Source: Alicyclobacillus shizuokensis NBRC 103103
GTDB lineage: Bacteria > Bacillota > Bacilli > Alicyclobacillales > Alicyclobacillaceae
Length of the DNA stretch: 64,000 nt
Assembly: GCF_001552255.1 (NCBI RefSeq)
Contig: NZ_BCQV01000014.1
Location: 31,831 to 95,830, forward strand
Direction: 5' to 3'
Below, piece after piece: positions 1 through 8,344 of the stretch. Each line of letters begins with the position of its first letter. Position 1 is the first letter of the stretch. The position numbers were made by a program, and so were the translations under genes. The notes below the pieces were generated by a model. That model had not been told where the DNA came from. It saw only the letters and a list, made by a program, of their open reading frames with translations, and made no database searches.

Positions 1-61
1 CCTCCTCCAGACCCGTCGGGGCGACCAGAATCCGTGCCACACGCGCGCCATGCGAATCGAG

Positions 62-1042
62 TCAGGTGGATAGCCGTTCCACAATATCATGTTGCAAAAT
101 TACGGTGTAATTGTCCACCGGTTCATCACGCAAAAACTTCGTCAGCAAGCGCATGGAAACCGCCCCGAAGTCATACATCGGCTGAGCAATCACCGACATC
201 TTGGGACGCACCATTTCCGCCAAGCGAGTGTTGTCAAATGCGATGACCTTGATATCCTCTGGAAGCGAACGGCCCAGGTCCTGGGCGGCGTGAATCGACG
301 CCAGTCCAAGTTCGTCGGACGCGGCCACAATACCGTCGATCTCGTATTCTTTGAGTGCCTGTTGGATCCTCGGCAGGGCGCTTTCGTAGCGACCGTCACG
401 CGTCTCAATGCGAATCAACGGCTGACCCTGGAGGCTGGCCTGCAACCCCCTCCCGCGTCGATCCGACAGGACGGAACGCCCTTCTTCCACGGTGACAAAC
501 GCAATGTGCTTACATCCGCGCTGTATCAGATACTGTCCGGCATCAGCGCCCGCCTGCCGGTTGTCTATGTTTACGGAAGGAATCCGACGTTCTGGGTCTT
601 CAGTGGCGCACAGAACAACCGGGATTTGCGCCTGTTCAAAAGCGCTGATGTGTTCCTTTCGCAGCTTGTCTGTCATATAAATTATCCCATCGACCTGTTT
701 TTCCCACATCGTGCCCACCAAATCGATTTCGCGTTCCAACTGCGAATCGGAATTGGTCAGGATAATCTGGTATGCATACATGGCCGCGATGTCTTCAATG
801 CCGCGGACCACTTCCGCCACAAAAGCCGCAGACACATCGGGTACAATCACGCCGATAGTCTGCGTCTTCTTGCTGGCCAAACCACGCGCAACCGCGTTTG
901 GCCGGTAGCCCAATGCGGCGATGGCGTCCAGCACACGCTTTTTCGTCTCTTCCTTGACAACGGCGGTGCCGTTGAGCACCCGTGACACCGTGGCCATGGA
1001 AACTTTCGCTTCGCGTGCGACATCGTATATCGTGACGGGCAT
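62..1042 (-). CDS. ccpA: Catabolite control protein A, LacI/GalR family
   Basis: Global carbon-catabolite regulator; in Bacilli it binds cre sites with HPr-Ser-P as corepressor. The 326-residue protein starts with a CcpA-type helix-turn-helix (TIYDVAREAKVSMATVSRV), then the hinge helix YRPNAVARGLASKK and a sugar-binding-type core containing GIEDIAAMYAYQIILTNSD. Length and N-terminus match B. subtilis CcpA. I chose the ATG at 1042 over an in-frame TTG at 1063 because AGGGGGTGATC lies directly upstream of it. Downstream (bases 61 to 1) an open frame runs off the window but is too short to name. Assignment to CcpA rather than another LacI member rests on the strongly conserved N-terminal 90 residues. 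Confidence 0.93.
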   Translation of the reverse strand: MPVTIYDVAREAKVSMATVSRVLNGTAVVKEETKKRVLDAIAALGYRPNAVARGLASKKTQTIGVIVPDVSAAFVAEVVRGIEDIAAMYAYQIILTNSDSQLEREIDLVGTMWEKQVDGIIYMTDKLRKEHISAFEQAQIPVVLCATEDPERRIPSVNIDNRQAGADAGQYLIQRGCKHIAFVTVEEGRSVLSDRRGRGLQASLQGQPLIRIETRDGRYESALPRIQQALKEYEIDGIVAASDELGLASIHAAQDLGRSLPEDIKVIAFDNTRLAEMVRPKMSVIAQPMYDFGAVSMRLLTKFLRDEPVDNYTVILQHDIVERLST

Positions 1043-1058
1043 GTTGATCACCCCCTGA

Positions 1059-1077
1059 GACAACTCTTGTCATTATG
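1059..1077 (-). promoter_or_regulatory. Candidate ccpA promoter/operator
   Basis: A 13-base inverted repeat (GACAA-CTC-TTGTC, 1059-1071) sits just upstream of the ccpA ribosome site, next to a CATAAT -10-like hexamer on the minus strand (1072-1077). The matching -35 is weak (TGGAAG). The repeat could be an operator at the transcription start. This is inferred from position and symmetry only. Confidence 0.3.
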
Positions 1078-1127
1078 ATACCATGAGGATGCGGCTTCCA
1101 TATACGGCAGGAATGGCAACAATACGA

Positions 1128-1154
1128 CAAAAGGACGGCAAGTTGGGCCGTCCT
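1128..1154 (-). terminator. Rho-independent terminator after tRNA-Leu
   Basis: On the minus strand an 8-bp perfect stem (AGGACGGC/GCCGTCCT, 7-base loop) is followed by TTTTGTCG. It begins 9 bases past the 3' CCA of the tRNA gene and would end its transcript before ccpA. Confidence 0.75.
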
Positions 1155-1163
1155 GTCCCAAAT

Positions 1164-1246
1164 TGGTGCGGGTGAAGGGACTCGAACCCCCACGGTTTCC
1201 CGCCAGAACCTAAATCTGGTGCGTCTGCCAATTCCGCCACACCCGC
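1164..1246 (-). tRNA. tRNA-Leu (anticodon UAG)
   Basis: An 83-base cloverleaf with the 3' CCA encoded. The acceptor stem GCGGGTG pairs with CACCCGC. The anticodon stem CCAGA/TCTGG encloses the loop TTTAGGT, giving anticodon TAG. The T-arm is GGGGGTTCGAGTCCC, and the extra arm is long, as in class II leucine tRNAs. It is a single tRNA gene, not part of a cluster, with its own terminator downstream. Confidence 0.97.
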
Positions 1247-1304
1247 TCGTCCACTGTCATTCATCCTCTGACCGATTCCGCTTTAACGTAGTATATCACA
1301 GGAT

Positions 1305-2645
1305 TTACGAAAGGGATAGTCCACTTTCTTCGACATACTCAATCGGCAGGCAATGCCGTCCTCGACACTGACCAGGCACATGAATAAACAGCCGAAAGCG
1401 CGCGCGAGTCATGCCAACATAAAACAAACGCCGCTCCTCTTCGCTCCTCGCCGTGTCGTCCGGATGGTCTCTGTTCCAGGCCTGCCACGAAAGATACGGG
1501 TTGTTGCCCACCGCGCCAACAATATGCACGACGTCCCATTCCCGCCCCTTCGCCTCATGGAGGGTGTGAAAACCGACACCGCGCCTGATGCTGACAGGAA
1601 GGGCTTGATACACGGACATCAACTGACGCCGGGTACGGGCAAGAACGGCCACGGATGAGGTCTTCTCCGCACAGACAAGCCGCGCAACCCCCTCGGCTTC
1701 GGCCGTCTCGGTGGACCATGACAGCGCACGGCAAAGACCAGCCTGTTCGCGTACGGCGACTATCGGCTTGCCAACCCGCGCACGGTTGTGCTCAATCAAT
1801 CGGCGGCTGTATGCAATGATGCGGGAACAGGAGCGAAAGTTGCGCGACAGTATCACCTCTTCGGTTTCAGGCATGGCTTTTGAAAATCCCAACAGCCAAC
1901 GGGGGCTGGCGCCCCGAAACCCATAGATCGATTGGTCATCGTCACCCACCACACACAACTTGGCTCCGCTAAGCCGACAAAGTCGCTGGAGGATGTACCA
2001 CTGCACCGCATTGGTATCCTGAAACTCATCGACGAGAATGTAACGGAGAGAATGCAGCCAGGACACGCGCTTCCACCGTGATTCATCCTCTACCATACCG
2101 CACATAGCCAACAGCAAATCGTCCAGGTCGCAGCGATTTCGCTGCCGCTTCATCCGTTCGTACGCCGCGAATGTGCGCCGCAGGGAACGCGGAACTTTGG
2201 ACTGTGGCCAGACGGATTTTTGCTTAGTCAGCTCCGCCATCATCTTGCGCACGTTCACCGGTGATGGCTCCATCCCAGACATCTCCATCGCCGTCCGCAT
2301 CACATCCATCTGCTCCGATGCGTGCAACGGAACTGGCACCCAAACCCGAGACTCCAACAAGGCACGAAACACTTGGGAGTGAAAGGTGCCCACGCGCAGT
2401 GCCTCAATCTCTTCCGCAGGAAGACCGTTGTCCGCCCGCAAACGATGTTTTAATTCGGAAGCCGCCTGACGGGTAAAGGTGAGCACAGCGATTTCCCGCC
2501 CCCGCATGTGACCCGTGGACAGAAGATGGTGGACGTGAGCGGTGAGCACAGCCGTCTTCCCGCTACCCGGTGCGGCGAAGATCACGCGATTCGCGCAGGC
2601 CCCCGTCACCACCTGCTCCTGTTCGTCTGTCCACATCATCCTCAT
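1305..2645 (-). CDS. UvrD/Rep-family superfamily 1 DNA helicase (short form)
   Basis: ATP-dependent 3'-5' DNA helicase of the UvrD/PcrA/Rep superfamily, 446 residues against about 700 for PcrA, so it lacks most of the 1B/2B insertions. Motifs in order: Walker A AAPGSGKT (residues ~25-32), Walker B LVDEFQDTNAVQW, motif III VVGDDDQSIYGFRGA, motif IV LSRNFRS, motif V TLHEAKGREWDVVHIVG, motif VI RRLFYVGMTRAR. AGGGAGGGTGTCTG precedes the ATG at 2645. The biological role (repair, replication restart or plasmid/phage-like) cannot be told from sequence. It stands alone, divergent from the phosphoesterase gene. Confidence 0.85.
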   Translation of the reverse strand: MRMMWTDEQEQVVTGACANRVIFAAPGSGKTAVLTAHVHHLLSTGHMRGREIAVLTFTRQAASELKHRLRADNGLPAEEIEALRVGTFHSQVFRALLESRVWVPVPLHASEQMDVMRTAMEMSGMEPSPVNVRKMMAELTKQKSVWPQSKVPRSLRRTFAAYERMKRQRNRCDLDDLLLAMCGMVEDESRWKRVSWLHSLRYILVDEFQDTNAVQWYILQRLCRLSGAKLCVVGDDDQSIYGFRGASPRWLLGFSKAMPETEEVILSRNFRSCSRIIAYSRRLIEHNRARVGKPIVAVREQAGLCRALSWSTETAEAEGVARLVCAEKTSSVAVLARTRRQLMSVYQALPVSIRRGVGFHTLHEAKGREWDVVHIVGAVGNNPYLSWQAWNRDHPDDTARSEEERRLFYVGMTRARFRLFIHVPGQCRGRHCLPIEYVEESGLSLS

Positions 2646-2751
2646 CAGACACCCTCCCTGCCTCTGTCTTTACCATGCCATGTGTGGAGCCGATCTGGCC
2701 ATACCATCCAGTGATTTTACAGATTGGTTTGTGCAGGTGGGATCATGAGGT

Positions 2752-2781
2752 TTGCGTCTGCAAATTGCAGATTGCTATGAT
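2752..2781 (+). promoter_or_regulatory. Promoter with a palindromic operator
   Basis: TTGCGT (2752-2757), an 18-base spacer and TATGAT (2776-2781) with an extended TG form a sigma-A-type promoter 25 bases before the phosphoesterase start. A perfect 15-base palindrome, TCTGCAA-A-TTGCAGA (2757-2771), fills the spacer, where a bound repressor would block RNA polymerase. No regulator is identified. Confidence 0.5.
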
Positions 2782-2805
2782 GAGCGGAGAAGGGATTGGA
2801 CTGGC

Positions 2806-3498
2806 ATGAATTTTTTTGCTCTCGCGGATCTCCATTTGTCAAATGCTGTGAACAAGCCTATGGATGTATTCGGGGATCGGTGGAAAGATCACCAGCAACG
2901 CATCCGTGATGCCTGGATCGATGTGGTGTCGCAGGACGACGTGGTTCTCCTGCCGGGTGACATCTCCTGGGCGCTGACGCTTGCCGAAGCTATTCCGGAT
3001 CTGCAGTGGATAGCCCGACTTCCCGGCAAGAAATTGATGATTCGAGGCAATCACGATTACTGGTGGAACGGCATCGGACGCGTGCGCAAGCACCTGGATG
3101 CAGGGATGTTTGCCATTCAAAACGATGCGCTCTCGGTCGGTGGTTATGCAGTATGTGGTACAAGGGGCTGGCTGCTACCATCTCACCCCCAGTTTAATGC
3201 CCATCGGGATGATCCGCTGTACCGCCGAGAACAAGAACGCCTGCGCTTGTCATTGCGCGCAGCCGCTAAGTTCAACCTGCCGATTGTCTGTATGCTGCAC
3301 TATCCACCGCTTAGTCACCTGGGAGAGGATACGCTCTTCACGGCGCTGCTCTCTGAGTTTGAGGTACGCCTGTGCATATACGGTCATCTTCATCAGGCGG
3401 CTCACCGGTACCGTTTCGAGGGTAAAAAAGACGGGGTTGAGTACCTACTGGTCAGCTCCGATTATTTAGGATTTCGGCCACTCCAGCTGCCATTGTGA
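2806..3498 (+). CDS. Calcineurin-like metallophosphoesterase (COG1768-type)
   Basis: Binuclear-metal phosphoesterase of unknown substrate, 230 residues. All family blocks are present: LADLHLS (D-x-H, residues ~6-12), LPGDISW, IRGNHDYWW, MLHYPP and IYGHLHQ. The ATG at 2806 is preferred over a start at 2752 because the D-x-H strand normally lies within the first ten residues and because a promoter occupies 2752-2781. It is cytoplasmic, with no signal peptide. It ends convergently to a small coiled-coil gene. Confidence 0.85.
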   Translation: MNFFALADLHLSNAVNKPMDVFGDRWKDHQQRIRDAWIDVVSQDDVVLLPGDISWALTLAEAIPDLQWIARLPGKKLMIRGNHDYWWNGIGRVRKHLDAGMFAIQNDALSVGGYAVCGTRGWLLPSHPQFNAHRDDPLYRREQERLRLSLRAAAKFNLPIVCMLHYPPLSHLGEDTLFTALLSEFEVRLCIYGHLHQAAHRYRFEGKKDGVEYLLVSSDYLGFRPLQLPL

Positions 3499-3558
3499 AG
3501 GCAGCATGGGTCGACTCCATAGTTGTACGGGCACCGGCCTGCGGACAGGAAGGGCCTG

Positions 3559-3828
3559 CTAGTGGGGGACACGCCCACTGTGCCGCTGATGAATTTGCGC
3601 CTGATAGGAACGAGCGTGCCGCGCCAGTTCGGACACTTGACGCAAGGCGTCAACAGCCTTTCCTGCCTGCTCCTGGATACGTTGGAGATCCGCCGCCTGA
3701 CGAGCTGAATCATGGTCCACGGATTGAAGTCCCGTGTGCAAAACGTGATCCATGTTTGTCAGGGCTTCGCTGGCAGCCGACCACAGGTCCCGCATTTTCG
3801 AGAATCTCTCTTGTTGCTCCTGGTCCAT
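3559..3828 (-). CDS. Small Gln/Ala-rich probable coiled-coil protein, unknown
   Basis: 89 residues, charged and helix-favouring throughout (MDQEQQERFSKMRDLWSAAS at the start), with no signal peptide or membrane segment. I do not recognise a family. AGGAGGG sits 6 bases before the ATG at 3828; a GTG at 3834 is too close to that site. It is transcribed alone, convergent with the phosphoesterase. Confidence 0.65.
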   Translation of the reverse strand: MDQEQQERFSKMRDLWSAASEALTNMDHVLHTGLQSVDHDSARQAADLQRIQEQAGKAVDALRQVSELARHARSYQAQIHQRHSGRVPH

Positions 3829-3933
3829 GAGCACCCTCCTCTGCTAGCCTTATTTGCTACCATACCCCGGTTGGCGGCATGTTTATCCTGGTAAAGTACG
3901 CCAGAATTTACACGTCTCGTTTCGATGACCGAG

Positions 3934-4689
3934 TCAACCGCTGGTCTCCAGGTTCCGTTTGGGTTTCTCCCCCACTAACACAACGTAAGCCAGCCAGCGG
4001 TGGTTGGTTTCCATCCACTGAGCATTTTCCGTGAGGACGCGTATCACCTCAGGCTTTTGATAGGCACCCGGGTCGACAAGGGTCCCATTCTCGTCCATCG
4101 GTTCGGCCGCCAGCGCGTCCTCCGGTCGTACAGGCCGGGACCATAGTGCCCGTACATTGGAAAATCCGCTCTCTTGAAACATACGGCGCCAGCTGGCTAA
4201 GTCCGGGACTCTCAGGGCCCCGTAAACGCGCTTTGCGGACTCACGCCAGGCCGGCGCCACAGGCCCCATGATCATCATCTCGACATCCAACAAGCGACCA
4301 CCCGGGATGAGCACGCGGTGGTACTCTGCCAACGCTTGCTCAATTTGATCGACAAATACATTCACAGACTCCATGTAGACCAAATCAAAGCTCGCGTCTG
4401 GAAACGGCAGGCGCTCGGCTGACGCTTGCACGAACTTCACCTTCGCCCCAACCTGCTTGGCGCGGCGCCGGGCCTTTGCCACCATTTCCCGACGAACATC
4501 AACCCCGATCACGGGACAGTCGTATTTCTGTTGCACATATACCGAGGTTCGTCCGGTCCCGCAACCGACCTCCAAGATCCGAGTCGAAGACTGTATGGGA
4601 ACATGCTCCAACCATTCCAGGGTGGTCCGAAAACCTCCGGGATGTGCGCTGCCAGCCCCCAGCGCCGCCAACACGTCCTGATAATCCAC
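3934..4689 (-). CDS. SAM-dependent methyltransferase (class I)
   Basis: 251 residues with a UbiE/MenG-like Rossmann fold: motif I RILEVGCGTGRTSVYV (residues ~38-53), acidic residue in VIGVDVRREMV, motif II/III region FDLVYMESVN and LIPGGRLLDVEMM. The substrate is unknown. The GTG at 4689 is chosen because GGGAGG ends 10 bases before it, whereas the upstream ATG at 4707 overlaps that site. Its start faces an unrelated small gene on the other strand. Confidence 0.82.
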   Translation of the reverse strand: MDYQDVLAALGAGSAHPGGFRTTLEWLEHVPIQSSTRILEVGCGTGRTSVYVQQKYDCPVIGVDVRREMVAKARRRAKQVGAKVKFVQASAERLPFPDASFDLVYMESVNVFVDQIEQALAEYHRVLIPGGRLLDVEMMIMGPVAPAWRESAKRVYGALRVPDLASWRRMFQESGFSNVRALWSRPVRPEDALAAEPMDENGTLVDPGAYQKPEVIRVLTENAQWMETNHRWLAYVVLVGEKPKRNLETSG

Positions 4690-4835
4690 GTTTTGCCTAC
4701 CTCCCATCGCCCCGCTTTATGAATATGGAGAGCCCGTCGTTCCTGACTGGGCGCAGAAGGTAGACCCCAACGCCGTTACGGCTTGCCCGTACGGACTCGG
4801 ACTGGTAAGGTGAAGTGGACAGGGGGATGGCGTTC

Positions 4836-5201
4836 ATGGAAACCCGGATTGACAAGGTGTACGTGCTCTCGATAGAGGAACCTGGGGATTTTGTGTTTCA
4901 GCCCGCGGGTGTCGTCATCGTACTCGAGAACCAACATTTTCAAGTCTATTCGACCAGCGCCGACCACAACCGTTTTCGTGCAACACTGCATCGCTACGCG
5001 TGGGGCGATTTGGAGCTTGGCGTCTCCCACCAGGGAACCGATTACCGGCTGGAGGATGTAACAGAGGATATGGCGCGCCACGGCTGGGTGCACGCCGGCA
5101 GCACGCCACAAATCTTACACTGCTTGTATGAAAACAACCCACGGCAACTGTTCTTTCTGGCTCGCATCGTCCAATCGATCACAGGTCTGAACCGGAAGTG
5201 A
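4836..5201 (+). CDS. Conserved-looking hypothetical protein, unknown
   Basis: 121 residues, soluble, rich in alternating beta-type hydrophobic residues (FVFQPAGVVIVLENQHFQV), ending in a helical stretch. No family recognised. The ATG at 4836 has AGGGGG at 4821-4826, nine bases upstream; earlier starts (GTG 4815, ATG 4827) overlap that site. Its 3' end overlaps the rhodanese gene on the opposite strand by 23 bases. Confidence 0.6.
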   Translation: METRIDKVYVLSIEEPGDFVFQPAGVVIVLENQHFQVYSTSADHNRFRATLHRYAWGDLELGVSHQGTDYRLEDVTEDMARHGWVHAGSTPQILHCLYENNPRQLFFLARIVQSITGLNRK

Positions 5202-5511
5202 CCTCTCCGTCCCATTGGAGCATTCCACCGGCCAGGTTTCCCACTTGCGAGAAGCCGTTCGCTTTCAAAAACTCGGCCACGCGCTGCGAACGGTTGCCGC
5301 TGCGACAAACAAAGATATATTCGTCCGCCGGGTTTAGTTGCCCCATCCAATCAGTGACCTCCTGCATGGGATGCAGAGGTACACCCGGGATGTGGCCCGA
5401 TTCATACTCTTCCGGGGTACGCACGTCGATTATCTGCACGGTCCGCTGCGCCAGGATGGTTCTCACTTCTTGCGGTGAATATTGAGGTATACCGTTGTGT
5501 TCGAACGCCAT
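5179..5511 (-). CDS. Rhodanese-like sulfurtransferase
   Basis: 110-residue single rhodanese domain: IIDVRTPEEYESGHIPG, then the active-site loop VCRSGNRSQRVAEFL with the persulfide cysteine, and GFSQVGNLAGGMLQW near the C-terminus. Such proteins carry sulfane sulfur to acceptors such as cyanide, thiols or biosynthetic enzymes. GGGGAGG precedes the ATG at 5511 by ten bases. It is cytoplasmic, with no membrane segment. Confidence 0.9.
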   Translation of the reverse strand: MAFEHNGIPQYSPQEVRTILAQRTVQIIDVRTPEEYESGHIPGVPLHPMQEVTDWMGQLNPADEYIFVCRSGNRSQRVAEFLKANGFSQVGNLAGGMLQWDGEVTSGSDL

Positions 5512-5587
5512 TCCCGTTTCTACCTCCCCATCAAACAAAACCTACTGGGTATGTTGACACGCCCCCAGCGTGAAGTCAAATCTCGCT

Positions 5588-6439
5588 CTAGACATGCCAC
5601 GGACGACGCGCTCCGAGATAGCGTTGGGTGTAGTAGGGCGCGTTGATATGGCTGACGATAACACCGGTGCGAGGATTGAGCGCCTGAACAATCAGTCCGT
5701 TGCCCACATAGATGGCGACGTGTGTGGGCCCACTCCCGGTGGTGGCGAAGAACACAAGGTCGCCAGGTTGCAGTTGAGACCGTGCGACCGTCTCCCCACA
5801 CGCGTATTGCTGAAAAGAAGTGCGGGGGATGGCGATGCCGCATTTCGCATACACGTATTCGGCCAGGCCCGAGCAGTCAAAGCCGCTGGGGTCCTCTCCT
5901 CCGTACACGTACGGACTGCCGACCATGGAGAGCGCCAAACGGGCGATGGTCGTCCCAGTGGAACTGCTGACGAGAGATGGAACGGGAGGCGCCGCGGGTT
6001 TATGTTCGTCACGTGGTTGAGCAATCTGGGGTCGCTGCCGGATAGGCGTGGTGCCTCCTCGACTGGCCAGCACGAGAGCGGTATGATGTGAGGCGGGCAC
6101 ACGGGACGCGGCGGCATTGCGAGCTTTCGCCAGGCTCCGCATGCAGTCGGGATGGCCCGCACCCAGCACCTGTAAGTTGACGGTTGTCTGCGCTTGCCAG
6201 GAGGAAGCGAATCGTTGCTTGGAGGTCGAAAAATGAATCTCGCGCAAGCGCATCCGTTCACGCAGGTATTCCACGGGGATTTTCATCTTGCTGGTGAGGG
6301 TTGAGCTGCGAAAGTTGGTCTTGCATGGAGCGGCAGGCACCTCCCGTGGCAGACCCGAACGTGTGTCCATCGCAGCCGTAAAAGACGTGGCCGCCACAGC
6401 CAACGAAGACCCGGCGGCCAGCGCAGCACGTATCGACAC
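5588..6439 (-). CDS. Secreted NlpC/P60 endopeptidase
   Basis: Cell-wall peptidase that cuts gamma-D-Glu-containing stem peptides. 283 residues: an N-terminal export signal (residues ~1-23), a poorly conserved linker rich in basic residues and proline, and a C-terminal NlpC/P60 domain (~165-283) with YVYGGEDPSGFDCSGL (Cys189) and THVAIYVGNG (His240). A GTG start at 6439 is set by GGAGGAGGG seven bases upstream. No SH3 or LysM binding domain is visible, unlike many wall hydrolases. Confidence 0.85.
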   Translation of the reverse strand: MSIRAALAAGSSLAVAATSFTAAMDTRSGLPREVPAAPCKTNFRSSTLTSKMKIPVEYLRERMRLREIHFSTSKQRFASSWQAQTTVNLQVLGAGHPDCMRSLAKARNAAASRVPASHHTALVLASRGGTTPIRQRPQIAQPRDEHKPAAPPVPSLVSSSTGTTIARLALSMVGSPYVYGGEDPSGFDCSGLAEYVYAKCGIAIPRTSFQQYACGETVARSQLQPGDLVFFATTGSGPTHVAIYVGNGLIVQALNPRTGVIVSHINAPYYTQRYLGARRPWHV

Positions 6440-6536
6440 AAGAATCCCTCCTCCGGAGTCACCTCATTTCTCATGATGCTTACGCGTAGGATAGAGGGAT
6501 TATGTACCATGCGACCTCTGTCCATGAGGCGGTTGT

Positions 6537-7235
6537 TCACAAAATCTTGTCAATGGATTCCCGCAGGACCTCTGCGGAAATGGCAAAGCCAATCCCTTGG
6601 GAACTCTGACTGACCGCTGTATTCATGCCAATGACCTGACCCCGCATGTTGATCAGCGGCCCACCGCTGTTTCCCCGATTGATTGCCGCGTCCGTCTGAA
6701 TGAGTTTCGGATATTCTCTGTCGCCAATCTTGAGCGGACGGTCTTTCGAACTGATGATTCCAGCCGTCACGGAGTGATCAAGACCGAGCGGCGAACCTAT
6801 CGCCACGACCCACTCGCCGACACAAATGTCCTCGGGCTTGGCGATGCGAAGAATCAGTTTCGGTGCAGCCAGATGGGTTTTCAAGATGGCAATATCGTGA
6901 ACGTAATCCGTACCGACAATCGTGGCATGGACAGGGCGCTTGCGTCCGTAAAAGCGCAGCAATACCTGGCTGGCGCTGTGAATCACGTGTTCGTTCGTGA
7001 GAATATGCCCCTTGGGATCAAAAATGAATCCAGTTCCAATATTGACGCTGCGGTAGCTCGGTGACCCGTCGTGCCACAGAGGACCTATGGGAAACAAACG
7101 GGTTTGGGCTGGTTCATGCACGACTTCTATGCCTACAACCGCCTGTTTGTAGCGCTCGACAATCGGAACAAAATTCGGAAGGCCAACGGTCGACCCCCTT
7201 CTCTTCTTCACCGTGCGCTTGCTTCGTTCAGACAT
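6537..7235 (-). CDS. Trypsin-like serine protease, HtrA-type, without signal or PDZ
   Basis: 232-residue protease with a complete catalytic triad: His83 in LTNEHVIH, Asp114 in YVHDIAIL, Ser190 in NRGNSGGP. The protein ends at residue 232, right where the HtrA protease domain ends, so the PDZ domain is absent. The N-terminus (MSERSKRTVKKRR) is basic and has no signal peptide or membrane anchor, so a cytoplasmic site is inferred. AGAGGTGAG supports the ATG at 7235; an ORF extension to 7328 has no ribosome site. A full-length, anchored HtrA is encoded at 50108-51397. Confidence 0.85.
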   Translation of the reverse strand: MSERSKRTVKKRRGSTVGLPNFVPIVERYKQAVVGIEVVHEPAQTRLFPIGPLWHDGSPSYRSVNIGTGFIFDPKGHILTNEHVIHSASQVLLRFYGRKRPVHATIVGTDYVHDIAILKTHLAAPKLILRIAKPEDICVGEWVVAIGSPLGLDHSVTAGIISSKDRPLKIGDREYPKLIQTDAAINRGNSGGPLINMRGQVIGMNTAVSQSSQGIGFAISAEVLRESIDKIL

Positions 7236-7334
7236 CGGACTCACCTCTGATGCCGAGGGTTGGGACCAAAGTTGATTGATCTTATTCCCCTCGTCTGCAA
7301 TCAGTGAGGTGACATGAAGGTAATCCACGCACGC

Positions 7335-7637
7335 CTATGCCTGGTCTTCAGGATGGGATGCTGCCATGACCGCCCGGTACGTTCCCGGCAGCGGTGGTGC
7401 GGTCAAGACCGTGGTGCCGCGTTTGAGCTTATGGTAAAGTCCACGTGCATCGCGAGCAGCCACCACTCCCGTATTGCGAATCGCAAACGGCACATCAATG
7501 CACAAACCACAGGCATTCAAACAATCATCACAGGACATGTTTAATTCGGGGTGTTCTTCTCGGAGCACGTCAAATACCGGCTGACTGAACCGTTCCAGAT
7601 TCTTTCTGCACCATTTGAGGTTGACCGTGGGCTTCAT
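7335..7637 (-). CDS. DUF1450 family protein
   Basis: 100 residues with the DUF1450 layout: a short N-terminal strand (VNLKWCRKN), a cysteine-rich centre (MSCDDCLNACGLC) and a C-terminal segment DARGLYHKLKRG. The family is common in Bacilli and of unknown function; the cysteines may bind a metal or form disulfides (inference). AAGGGGAAC precedes the ATG at 7637. A second DUF1450 protein lies at 8090-8344. Confidence 0.75.
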   Translation of the reverse strand: MKPTVNLKWCRKNLERFSQPVFDVLREEHPELNMSCDDCLNACGLCIDVPFAIRNTGVVAARDARGLYHKLKRGTTVLTAPPLPGTYRAVMAASHPEDQA

Positions 7638-7791
7638 GCCTGTTCCCCTTCCCAAGCTGCGTGTTTTGCCGATTCAGAAATCACGCGAATCCCATTGCCC
7701 TGGGGATAAACCTCGTTCTATCAACATTGTATCGCAATTTGTGGCGGATCGTTAAGAAAAAACATCATCGTCTGACAAGCGCACAAGGGGC

Positions 7792-7965
7792 CTATGGACA
7801 GGCCTGTGGACGATAGCGAATCCCGTAATTCCCTTTTCGGGTGCGAAACACCTGCACTTTGGCTGGTTCCAGACCCTCCAGCAAACGGTGATCACGGACG
7901 CACATGGCTACGTATGAAGCGACGGCTTTCGAATCGTAAAGACGGGCTTCGTAAATCCAGGACAT
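7792..7965 (-). CDS. Small VFRT-KGNYGI motif protein, unknown
   Basis: 57 residues starting MSWIYEARLYDSKAVASYV and ending with VQVFRTRKGNYGIRYRP. AAGGAGGCAAG lies just upstream of the ATG at 7965. It aligns over its length with a second small gene at 12514-12675 (MAWVYYMKIFDTRFQADCL ... VAVFRTPSGKYGIKILW), so it belongs to a paralogous family that I cannot name. The C-terminal motif recurs loosely in the protein at 9924-10289 (IQLFRARKGW). No signal or membrane segment is present. Confidence 0.75.
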   Translation of the reverse strand: MSWIYEARLYDSKAVASYVAMCVRDHRLLEGLEPAKVQVFRTRKGNYGIRYRPQACP

Positions 7966-8089
7966 GTGACTTGCCTCCTTTTCCGACCCTAGATTTCCCG
8001 CCGACGCCCCAAGCAATGCCCTGACTGGCAGTGGGGATCATGGTGCCATCCGTGTTACACTAAACGCGTGTGTTGGAGGTGAACTGTGA

Positions 8090-8344
8090 ATGGGAGGATT
8101 CGTCCTCATTGAAGTTTGCGATGCCAACCCGGCATGCGTTTCGGACCTGTTTGAACTGGAGACCGAGTATCCGGCTGTGTCGGTGCTGGAAACCCCGTGT
8201 CTGAGCGAGTGTGAGTTGTGCGCCTTGCAACCGTACGTATTCGTCAATGGAGATATCGTCGCCGGTGACGATGTCCCAAGCCTCTTAACGCAAGTGCGAG
8301 CGTCCACGGAAGAAGCCATTCGTCTCTACAATACGGAAATCTGA
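8090..8344 (+). CDS. DUF1450 family protein, YuzB-like
   Basis: 84 residues resembling B. subtilis YuzB: an N-terminal strand with one Cys, then LETPCLSECELCALQPYVF and VNGDIVAGDD, the usual C-x3-C-x2-C arrangement followed by a strand and helix. Function unknown. GGAGGTGA sits seven bases before the ATG at 8090. Its end overlaps the DUF2797 gene on the other strand by 19 bases. Confidence 0.8.
   Translation: MGGFVLIEVCDANPACVSDLFELETEYPAVSVLETPCLSECELCALQPYVFVNGDIVAGDDVPSLLTQVRASTEEAIRLYNTEI

Noticed and set aside
89..985. 298-codon plus-strand frame opposite ccpA
   Set aside because: It is antisense to a clear CcpA gene, has no ribosome site and shows no family motif; high G+C makes long antisense frames common.
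1073..1264. 63-codon minus frame across the tRNA-Leu
   Set aside because: It is the well-known false translation of a leucine tRNA gene (GVAELADAPDLGSGG).
3561..3579. AGTGGG/CCCACT hairpin as terminator of the phosphoesterase gene
   Set aside because: Only 6 bp, no T-run, and it lies within the last codons of the convergent gene.
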